Shown here in pieces: positions 51,957 to 58,949 of a stretch of DNA of 64,000 nt (its first letter is position 1; each line of letters starts with the position of its first letter). Made by a program: the position numbers and the translations under genes. The DNA comes from Dermatophilaceae bacterium (lineage in GTDB: Bacteria; Actinomycetota; Actinomycetes; Actinomycetales; Dermatophilaceae). The stretch spans positions 1 through 64,000 of the forward strand of contig JACMPC010000003.1 of the NCBI GenBank assembly GCA_014377705.1. Direction: 5' to 3'. The notes under the pieces were generated by a model. The model was not told the DNA's origin and did no database searches. It saw only the letters and a list, made by a program, of their open reading frames with translations.

Positions 51957-53006
51957 GTGAGTGAATCGGAGTTTGCGGCCAGGCCGGGGATGACAGAAGA
52001 GGTGCTGTATGCGCGGCAGGGGCGCCTCGGGCGGATCCTACTGAACCGGCCAAGGACCATTAACGTGCTGAACGATGTCATGGTGACCTCGATCCTTGAA
52101 CAGCTGGGGGACTGGGCACGAGATGACGCCGTGCTTGCCGTCTCGATCCAGGGGGCGGGCGAACGAGGTCTGTGCGCCGGCGGGGATGTTCGTGCGCTAC
52201 GCACGGTCGTGATGGCCGGGTCCGGCGAGGCGGTGCGGTTCTGGGCCGCCGAGTACCGGATGAACGCCGCTATTGCCAGCTATCCGAAGCCCTACGTGGC
52301 CTTCATGGACGGCGTCGTCATGGGAGGAGGGGTCGGCCTCTCGGCCCACGGCAGTCTGCGCCTGGTCACCGAACGTTCGCGGGTCGCCATGCCCGAGACC
52401 ACGATCGGCTTCTCCCCGGACGTCGGGTCGCTGTTCCTGCTGTCACGCGCGCCCGGCGAGACCGGAACGCACCTGGCCATGACCGGGCTCCCGATGGGCG
52501 GGGCGGACGCCGTCGGCTGCGGCCTGGCCGACGCCCTGATCGACAGCGAGAAGATCCCCACGATCATCGACCAGCTGGCGGCCGGCGAGTCACTGAACTC
52601 GAGCGTCGGCGACACAAACCCCGTGGGCGACCTTGCCGTGCAGAGGGACTGGATCGACTCCTGTTACACGGGCAACGACGCCGGCACCATTCTCCGGGCT
52701 CTCCTGGCACATCCGGCGCCCGGTGCCCAGGAGGCAGGAGCGGTTCTGGCAACCCGCTCGCCGATGGCCGTCAGTATCGCCCTGGAGGCCATCCGCCGTG
52801 CCGGCCAGATGGACACTCTGGCCAAGGTGCTGGAGCAGGACCTGATGCTGGGCACCGCGATGGCTGACTCGGCCGATTTCGTCGAGGGCGTGCGCGCCCT
52901 GCTGGTGGACCGTGACAACACACCCCGCTGGCAGCAGCCGTCGCTGGCCTACGTCGACCCGTCAGGGGTCGCCCGGGCGTTCACCGGGCAACCCCTGACG
53001 GCCTAG
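51957..53006 (+). CDS. 3-hydroxyisobutyryl-CoA hydrolase-like (enoyl-CoA hydratase superfamily)
   Basis: The 349-residue protein has the crotonase fold with GLCAGGDVRAL, YPKPYVAFMDGVVMGGGVGLSAHGSLRLVTERSRVAMPETTIGFSPDVG, and the C-terminal region SPMAVSIALEAIRR. It also has a PRWQQPSLAYV-like end, typical of HIBYL-CoA hydrolases. This enzyme frees 3-hydroxyisobutyrate in valine breakdown, which fits the branched-chain dehydrogenase operon elsewhere in the window. CAGGAT (51945-51950) lies exactly 6 nt ahead of GTG 51957, predicting a leaderless message. Confidence 0.9.
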   Translation: MSESEFAARPGMTEEVLYARQGRLGRILLNRPRTINVLNDVMVTSILEQLGDWARDDAVLAVSIQGAGERGLCAGGDVRALRTVVMAGSGEAVRFWAAEYRMNAAIASYPKPYVAFMDGVVMGGGVGLSAHGSLRLVTERSRVAMPETTIGFSPDVGSLFLLSRAPGETGTHLAMTGLPMGGADAVGCGLADALIDSEKIPTIIDQLAAGESLNSSVGDTNPVGDLAVQRDWIDSCYTGNDAGTILRALLAHPAPGAQEAGAVLATRSPMAVSIALEAIRRAGQMDTLAKVLEQDLMLGTAMADSADFVEGVRALLVDRDNTPRWQQPSLAYVDPSGVARAFTGQPLTA

Positions 53007-53021
53007 ACAACTCCGCGAAGG

Positions 53022-54560
53022 TCAGCGACCGCCAATGCTGGACCCGGAGGAGAAGGCCGCAGCGCCACCACGTGAGGAGGACGTCGAGTAGACCGAGGAC
53101 GAACCGCCCTGACCGCCGGAGCGGCCCCCGCCCTGCGAGGACGAGCGTTTGGCGCCCGAAGAGCGCTGGCTGGTGCCACCGGCAGCGCCGCCCCGCGACG
53201 AACCACCCGTTGCTGCCGGTTTGCGCCCAGAGCCGTTGCGCGCCGGGCCACCTCGGCCGTCGGAGGCCCCGCCACCAGAACGCGCACCCCCGGAGCGCCC
53301 GCCGGCGTTGCGACCGCCGCCGTTGCGGCGGGGCGCGTTGCTCTCCTCCGCCACCAGGACGAGAGGCTCGGTGAGGGTCCGCGTGCCCGGGGCGAGCTGC
53401 TTGAGAAGGGGGTGAGTGACGTCGACACGTGTCGTGGTCGCCTTGATGCCCGCCCGGCGGGTGAGGTCGCGAACGTCCGACACCTGGTCGTCGGTCATCA
53501 GGGTGATGACGATGCCCTCCGCACCGGCTCGCGCGGTGCGACCCGAACGGTGCAGGTACGCCTTGTGCTCGACCGGCGGATCGGCGTGAATGACCAGGTT
53601 GACGTCGTCGACGTGGATGCCGCGAGCCGCGATGTCCGTGGCCACCAAGGTGCTCGCCGCGCCGGCCTGGAACGCGTCCATGTTGCGGGTGCGCGCGTTC
53701 TGGGACAGGTTGCCGTGCAGCTCGACGGTCGGGATTCCCGAGGCGTTGAGCTGCTTGGAGAGCTTCTTGGCGCCGTGCTTGGTGCGGGTGAAGATCATCG
53801 TGCGGCCGGGGGCGGAGGTGAGGTCGACCAGCACCGGAAGACGGGCGTCCGCGCGCACGTGGAAGATGTGGTGATGCATCGTCGAGATCTGCGAGGTCGC
53901 CGAGTCTGCCTGATGCGTCACCGGGTTGGACAGGAAACGCTTGACGATCACATCGACACCGGCGTCCAGGGTGGCCGAGAACAGCATCCGCTGACCGGAC
54001 CTGGGGGTGCGGTCCATGATTCGGCGCACGCCGGGCAGGAAGCCCATGTCTGCCATGTGGTCGGCCTCGTCCAGGATGGTGATCTCGACGGCGTCCAGGG
54101 TCAGTGCTCCCTGGCCCAGGAGATCCTCAAGCCGTCCGGGGCAGGCGACCACGACGTCAACACCCCCGCGCAGGGCGCTCACCTGGGGGTTCTGGCCGAC
54201 ACCGCCGAAGATGGTCAGGCTGGTGATGCCCAGTGGCTTGGCCAGCGGGGTCATCGCGGCCTGGATCTGGTTCGCCAGCTCGCGGGTCGGGGCCAGGATG
54301 AGCGCCCGCGGCTTGCGGGACTGGCGCGAGGTCTTGCTGGCGACCAGCCGGGTGAGCAGCGGAAGCAGGAAGGCGTAGGTCTTGCCCGAGCCGGTACGGC
54401 CACGGCCGAGGACGTCGCGACCCGCGAGGGAGTCGGGCAGCGTAGCGGCCTGGATCGGGGTCGGGATGGTGATTCCTGAGGCCGCAAGAACGGTGGTCAG
54501 GGAAGTGGGCACGCCAAGGCTGGCGAAAGTGGTGTCAGAAGACACAGGGGTGTACTCCAT
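53022..54560 (-). CDS. RhlE-type DEAD-box RNA helicase
   Basis: The 512-residue protein has all helicase motifs: GRGRTGSGKTYAF (I), APTRELA (Ia), DEAD (II), SAT (III), and HRSGRTARAG (VI). A C-terminal tail of about 100 residues rich in Gly, Ser and Arg (GGRSGGARSGGG) binds RNA. It probably remodels rRNA or mRNA, often in the cold. ATG 54560 lies 3 nt after the stop of a 19-codon basic ORF and may be coupled to it; GTG 54545 with GGAG 9 nt upstream is the alternative. Confidence 0.93.
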   Translation of the reverse strand: MEYTPVSSDTTFASLGVPTSLTTVLAASGITIPTPIQAATLPDSLAGRDVLGRGRTGSGKTYAFLLPLLTRLVASKTSRQSRKPRALILAPTRELANQIQAAMTPLAKPLGITSLTIFGGVGQNPQVSALRGGVDVVVACPGRLEDLLGQGALTLDAVEITILDEADHMADMGFLPGVRRIMDRTPRSGQRMLFSATLDAGVDVIVKRFLSNPVTHQADSATSQISTMHHHIFHVRADARLPVLVDLTSAPGRTMIFTRTKHGAKKLSKQLNASGIPTVELHGNLSQNARTRNMDAFQAGAASTLVATDIAARGIHVDDVNLVIHADPPVEHKAYLHRSGRTARAGAEGIVITLMTDDQVSDVRDLTRRAGIKATTTRVDVTHPLLKQLAPGTRTLTEPLVLVAEESNAPRRNGGGRNAGGRSGGARSGGGASDGRGGPARNGSGRKPAATGGSSRGGAAGGTSQRSSGAKRSSSQGGGRSGGQGGSSSVYSTSSSRGGAAAFSSGSSIGGR

Positions 54561-54563
54561 ACG

Positions 54564-54623
54564 TTAAGTGAGTCGTTCTGCCCGGCGCAGACCCATGCGG
54601 TTGCGGCGCGTGGCTATCGACAT
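54564..54623 (-). CDS. Putative 19-residue Arg-rich leader ORF of the helicase gene
   Basis: The frame encodes MSIATRRNRMGLRRAERLT and stops in TAA just 3 nt before the helicase ATG. Six of 19 residues are Arg. A possible -10 TAGACT lies at 54672-54667, and the leader between them can form a GGTCCG/CGGACC hairpin (54657-54633). No strong ribosome site precedes the ATG. Tight spacing to the helicase suggests coupling or attenuation, which is inference. Confidence 0.4.
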   Translation of the reverse strand: MSIATRRNRMGLRRAERLT

Positions 54624-54740
54624 GAAGAAGCAGGTCCGAGGCAGAACAGTGCGGACCGCTGTTCGTAGTCTAGCGGGTCAGGCCGACACCTGGGGCACAT
54701 AGGCGTCCCGGTAGCCATGTCTCAGACAACTGATCCGTGC

Positions 54741-55256
54741 TCAGTCCTGGCCGCCGATGTCCACGGAATAGCCCTCGTACATGAGGTCTGAACCACGCTG
54801 GCGGTGTCGAGCCAAGGCACTGAGCAGGGCGGTGCCGCGCTCGCGCACCTCATCCACATCGCTGCGCATCGAATCACCGCGGGCGAAAGACACGGCGGCC
54901 CTGCCGACGAGGGTGAGCAGGTCTGAGATGAGCCCGGTCAGGGTCTTGTGATCCTGGATGAGCCTGTCGACCTGGTGGGAGAGCCTCGGCGACGCACTGT
55001 TGACCCGGGCATACAGACCAGCGGGTCCCTCGGTGAGCTCGACGTGCTCACGGAAGTCGCCGGACAGCTCCATCAACGCAGAGGAAACGTTCTGAACCCA
55101 GCGGATCGGCCCGCTCGCCACCGGCGCCGCGAGCGCATGCCCGAGGAAGTTGATCGACTCGAGCAGCTCAGCACGACGGCGACTCAGCTCAAGGAGATGC
55201 TGAGCCTCACTCTCGACCGCAGGCTCCGCCTGTCTGCCGCCATCTGTTGTGGTCAT
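54741..55256 (-). CDS. Hypothetical all-helical protein
   Basis: The 171-residue protein is predicted to be helical. Central sequence FREHVELTEGPAGLYARVN, then RLSHQVDRLIQDHKTLTGLISDLLTLVG, recalls a hemerythrin-like bundle with His and Glu positions, but the full ligand set cannot be confirmed. No family is firmly recognised. CAAAAT (55268-55263) lies exactly 6 nt ahead of ATG 55256, supporting this start over the frame extension to 55292. Confidence 0.7.
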   Translation of the reverse strand: MTTTDGGRQAEPAVESEAQHLLELSRRRAELLESINFLGHALAAPVASGPIRWVQNVSSALMELSGDFREHVELTEGPAGLYARVNSASPRLSHQVDRLIQDHKTLTGLISDLLTLVGRAAVSFARGDSMRSDVDEVRERGTALLSALARHRQRGSDLMYEGYSVDIGGQD

Positions 55257-55358
55257 GACTGCATTTTGTAGCTGGGCCGCACCGATGTCCAATCCGTACG
55301 GCTGAGTGGACGCATGCAGGTGACCGAAGGGCCCAAATCGCCCAAACCCGCCTCATGC

Positions 55359-56576
55359 TCACCCGGTGGCGCGCAGATACCGGCCGAAGTGCGGGACGGT
55401 GAAGGCGATCCGCCCGCGCTCGGCGCTGTAGATCAGCCCCTTCTTGAGCAAGGCGTCGCGAGCCACCGACAACGACTGCGGCTTGCGGTCGAGAACGGCT
55501 GCCACCGAAGCGGTCGTCACCGACTCGCTGTCGTCCAGGTCAGGTCCGTGTGCGTCCTGGTCAACGATCTGGGCTGCGTCGGCCATGGCGCGCAGGTACT
55601 CCCGCTCGCCGGGCGTGGCTCGCTCGTACCGCGACCCGAAGAAACCCACGGCAAGCTCCGCCTCGGCCTCCGGTGCGGCCACCCGGATGTCGCCGGCGGT
55701 GATCGGCGAGCCGGGCGCGCTGTCCCAGGCGACCTTCCCGTAGGCCTGGATGAAGTACGGGTAGCCCCCGGTCGCGACATACATCGCCTCGAGAGCATCC
55801 TCGTGGAACTCCGCACCCTCGTCCTTGGCCGGGGACTGAAGCGCGAGGTCGGCCGATGAGCGGTCAAGCCTGTCTATACGTGAGTACTTGAAGAGACGCT
55901 CGCTGTAGGACTTACTGGCGCTCAGAACCGCCGGCAGATGGGGCAGCCCGGCCCCGACGACGATGACCGGCAGTCCGCTCTGGCTGATCTCGTGGCAGGC
56001 AGCACACAGGGCGGAGATGTCCTCCGGGTCCAGGTCCTGCATCTCGTCGATGAAGATGGCCACGCCGCGGCCGACGTCCGCAGCCAGACCGCCGACATCC
56101 GACAGCAGCTCGACCAGGTCGATCTCGATGTCCCCGGAGTCGGCCCGCCCGGTCACCGCCGCCACGTCGATCCCCGGGTTCCAGCGATCGCGAAGCCTCG
56201 CGTTGTTCGCCGCCTCGCGCTGGGCGAACGCCTTGATGACGCCGAGAACGTAGTCGACGTCATCGCTCTTGGGATGGCCCAGCTCGCGGACTGCGACATG
56301 CAGGGCGGCGCTGATAGGCCGTCGAAGCCGTTGGTCGGGACGGGCCTCGAGCTTGCCGGTGCCCCAGTTCGCCCGGACGGCCGCTGACCGCAGGGCATTG
56401 AGCAAGACGGTCTTGCCCACCCCGCGCAGTCCGGTCAGGACGATGGAGCGCTCCGGCTTGGATCTGGCAACGCGCTCGAGCACCACGGTGAACGCTCGCA
56501 GCTGGTCATCGCGACCGGCGAGCTCGGGCGGGCGCTGGCCCGCACCTGGGGCATAGGGGTTCCGTATGGGGTCCAC
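55359..56576 (-). CDS. AAA-family ATPase (ORC/AAA_16-like)
   Basis: The 405-residue protein starts DPIRNPYAPGAGQRPPELAGRDDQL, then has Walker A LTGLRGVGKTVLLNAL, Walker B VAIFIDEMQDL and a C-terminal winged-helix region (TTASVAAVLDRKPQSLSVARDALLKKGLI). It resembles the archaeal ATPase/ORC-like group of stand-alone ATP-binding proteins common in actinobacteria; the role is unknown. TAGCCT (56588-56583) lies exactly 6 nt ahead of GTG 56576, so the mRNA is probably leaderless. Confidence 0.87.
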   Translation of the reverse strand: MDPIRNPYAPGAGQRPPELAGRDDQLRAFTVVLERVARSKPERSIVLTGLRGVGKTVLLNALRSAAVRANWGTGKLEARPDQRLRRPISAALHVAVRELGHPKSDDVDYVLGVIKAFAQREAANNARLRDRWNPGIDVAAVTGRADSGDIEIDLVELLSDVGGLAADVGRGVAIFIDEMQDLDPEDISALCAACHEISQSGLPVIVVGAGLPHLPAVLSASKSYSERLFKYSRIDRLDRSSADLALQSPAKDEGAEFHEDALEAMYVATGGYPYFIQAYGKVAWDSAPGSPITAGDIRVAAPEAEAELAVGFFGSRYERATPGEREYLRAMADAAQIVDQDAHGPDLDDSESVTTASVAAVLDRKPQSLSVARDALLKKGLIYSAERGRIAFTVPHFGRYLRATG

Positions 56577-56910
56577 GATCGCAGGCTATCGGTGTGTATC
56601 GCGTTTTCCTGAGACATACCCAGACACGCCAATCGTGTCGCATCCCACCGACAGTCCCCACCCCCACCTTCACCCCCCAGCCCCCCGAGCCCGCCCTCGC
56701 CCAGCTCGTCCGCCCAGCTCGCCCGCCCTCGCCCGCCCTCGCCCGCCCTCGCCCGCCCTCGCCCGCCCTCGCCCGCACAGCCGAGCTTCTTGCCCCCAAA
56801 CCACCGAATCGGCACCTCACAGAACCCGAAACGGTGGTTTCGGGGCAACAAGCGGAGTGTGGATGGGGGACGGGGGTGGCGGGGGACGGGGGTGGCGGGG
56901 TGGGGTGGGG
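56577..56910. repeat. Repeat-rich intergenic region between the AAA ATPase and Nei/Fpg genes
   Basis: Five perfect copies of GCCCGCCCTC fill 56721-56770, with partial copies around them. A 17-bp inverted repeat (56790-56806 and 56832-56848, one mismatch) spans a 25-nt loop, and an alternative hairpin CCCGAAAC-GGTG-GTTTCGGG lies at 56825-56844. Further on, GGGGACGGGGGTGGC-type units repeat up to the Nei/Fpg stop. The inverted repeat may end transcription of the Nei/Fpg gene. No gene is seen. Confidence 0.65.
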
Positions 56911-57771
56911 CTATTTGAGGAGACGGGACATACGACGGTCGGCTAGGGGTTTGCCGGCGGTCTGGCAGGTGGCGCAGTACTGGAGGGACGAGTCGGCGAA
57001 GGACACCTCGCGCACGACGTCGCCGCAGAGCGGGCAGGCCTCGCCCGTGCGCCCGTGCACCCGCATCCCAGCTCTCTTCGCATCCTTCAGCTCCTTGGCC
57101 GGCTTGCCCGACGCAGCCCGGACCGCACCGGCCAGCGTGCCGCGCAGCGCGGCATACAGCCTCTGGACCTCTGCCACGTCCAGGCTGGAGGCCAGTGCGA
57201 AAGGTGAGAGCCGCGCGACGTGGAGCACCTCATCGGAATAGGCGTTGCCGACGCCGGCGAGGAACCCCTGGTCCTTCAGCAGCCCCTTGACCTGGGTCCG
57301 GCGGCCGGCGAGCAGGGCCGCGAAGTCGGTGGCTGTGAAGTCCTCAGCCATCGGGTCAGGCCCCAGGCGGGCGATGCCCGGCACCTCCATCGGGTTGCTG
57401 ACGATGTATGCCGCGAGGCGCTTGCGGGTCCCGGCCTCGGTCAGGTCGAAACCGCTGCCGTCGGAGAGCCGGCAACGCAGGGCGATCGGCGACTTGCCCG
57501 GCCGGATCATGGTGGCGGGCAGGGCATCTGACCATCGCAACCAGCCGGCCCGGGCAAGGTGGAACACCAGGTGCAGGCCCTGCGCCTCGATATCGATGAA
57601 CTTGCCGTGCCGGGCGACGGTGCCGATCGGCATTCCGTCCAGCGCCGTGGGGGCGGGCTGATAAGTCTTCAGTACGCTGATCGACCCGAGCTCGAGCCTG
57701 ACGACAGCCAGCCCGCTGGTGCGCTCGCCCAGAAAGTCGACGAGCGCCTGAACCTCGGGAAGCTCGGGCAC
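56911..57771 (-). CDS. Fpg/Nei-family DNA glycosylase
   Basis: The 286-residue enzyme starts PELPEVQAL, giving the N-terminal Pro nucleophile and catalytic Glu after Met removal. It has the helix-two-turn-helix with LLKDQGFLAGVGNAYSDEVL and a C-terminal zinc finger with four cysteines (CPLC...CATC). It excises oxidised bases and nicks the DNA. The linker and finger resemble the actinobacterial Nei-like branch rather than classical MutM. GAGAAT (57783-57778) lies exactly 6 nt ahead of GTG 57771, which also yields the required PELPE N-terminus. Confidence 0.93.
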   Translation of the reverse strand: MPELPEVQALVDFLGERTSGLAVVRLELGSISVLKTYQPAPTALDGMPIGTVARHGKFIDIEAQGLHLVFHLARAGWLRWSDALPATMIRPGKSPIALRCRLSDGSGFDLTEAGTRKRLAAYIVSNPMEVPGIARLGPDPMAEDFTATDFAALLAGRRTQVKGLLKDQGFLAGVGNAYSDEVLHVARLSPFALASSLDVAEVQRLYAALRGTLAGAVRAASGKPAKELKDAKRAGMRVHGRTGEACPLCGDVVREVSFADSSLQYCATCQTAGKPLADRRMSRLLK

Positions 57772-57843
57772 TGGCCCATTCTCGCTCAGCGGCCGCCAAA
57801 GCAGAACCCACCCACACAAGTCCACCGCGCTGCGAGCGACGGG

Positions 57844-58893
57844 CTAGCCGCGAACGGCCTTCAGCTGGCGCAGGAGGCTGTAGCCGTCGGGTGCCCGGCA
57901 CACCGGCACGTCCCGGCGCACCCGGGGCGCGAACTCCTCGTTGGACACCGGGATGCCGTGTGAGAGCACCTGCTCTGCCGGGCTCAGCTCCCGGATCGCA
58001 ATCGCCTCAACGCAATCGGGGCGATCCCGGGCGAAGTCACCGTAGATCTTCGGGTCGTGCTGCCCGTCGTCGCCGATGAGGACCCAGCGGATCTTCGGGA
58101 ACTCACGAGCCAGCCGGTGCAAGGCCTCGGTCTTGTGCTCCTGACCGCTGCGGAACCAACCGGTGTTGGTCGGACCCCAGTCGGTCATCAGCATCGGGCC
58201 GGCCGGGTAGCCGTGACGTCTGAGGAAACGGGTCAGGGTCGGCGCGGCGTTCCAGGCGCCGGTGGACAGATAGAAGGTCGGCGCGCCGGGGTGCTCACCG
58301 ATCAGCGTGCGGAACAGCGGGGCCATGCCGGGCACCAGGTGACGGGTGGTCTCCTGGCGCACGAAGGTGTTCCAGGCGGCGATCAGCGGACGGGGCAGGG
58401 AGGTCGAGATGACCGTGTCATCGATGTCGCTGACCAGGCCGAAGCGGGTCTCGCGGTCGATGATCAGCACAGCGGCGTGGGCCAGGGTCCCGCCCTCCGG
58501 CTCGATCGTGACCGCATGCCAGCCCGGCTCCAGGCCCGGGTCCGGTATCACCACGTCGATGTAGCCGCTGCGATCCGAGAACGTCTCCGTCGTGCGGCCG
58601 CCCACGATGACCCGGACCGGAACGTTCATGGCCCCCGCCGTGATGAAGGCGCGCCAGCCGCGCTGCTCACCTCCGGCACCCCGCAGGTCGCGGATGCTTC
58701 CGTGTGTCTCGCTGGTCGGCGGCCTGTCCCTCAGGCGGCTCAGCAGCACCCGGCTCAGGACCCGCACGAAGTCCTGACTGCCATAGCCCGTGTGGCTGAT
58801 CGTGCGGGTGCCCCATCCGCGTCCAAGCAGCAGGGCATTGGAGCGGCGATGGAAGGCATCCTCGATCAGCGATGCGGCGTGGGGTCTGGCCAT
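57844..58893 (-). CDS. APP1-like (DUF2183) HAD phosphatase
   Basis: The 349-residue protein contains the DUF2183 catalytic domain with DIDDTVIS (DxDxT nucleophile motif), FYLSTGAWN and VLIGDDGQHDPKIY. It resembles yeast App1 phosphatidate phosphatase. An N-terminal region of about 150 residues with VRVIVGGRTTETFSDRSGYIDVVI may be a beta-rich binding domain. Substrate in bacteria is unproven. TACGTT (58905-58900) lies exactly 6 nt ahead of ATG 58893, predicting a leaderless mRNA and excluding the longer frame. Confidence 0.88.
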   Translation of the reverse strand: MARPHAASLIEDAFHRRSNALLLGRGWGTRTISHTGYGSQDFVRVLSRVLLSRLRDRPPTSETHGSIRDLRGAGGEQRGWRAFITAGAMNVPVRVIVGGRTTETFSDRSGYIDVVIPDPGLEPGWHAVTIEPEGGTLAHAAVLIIDRETRFGLVSDIDDTVISTSLPRPLIAAWNTFVRQETTRHLVPGMAPLFRTLIGEHPGAPTFYLSTGAWNAAPTLTRFLRRHGYPAGPMLMTDWGPTNTGWFRSGQEHKTEALHRLAREFPKIRWVLIGDDGQHDPKIYGDFARDRPDCVEAIAIRELSPAEQVLSHGIPVSNEEFAPRVRRDVPVCRAPDGYSLLRQLKAVRG

Positions 58894-58949
58894 GCGCAAA
58901 ACGTATCGCGACAACCGGCGCAGCCGGCTATCTGGCCCGACCGGACCGA

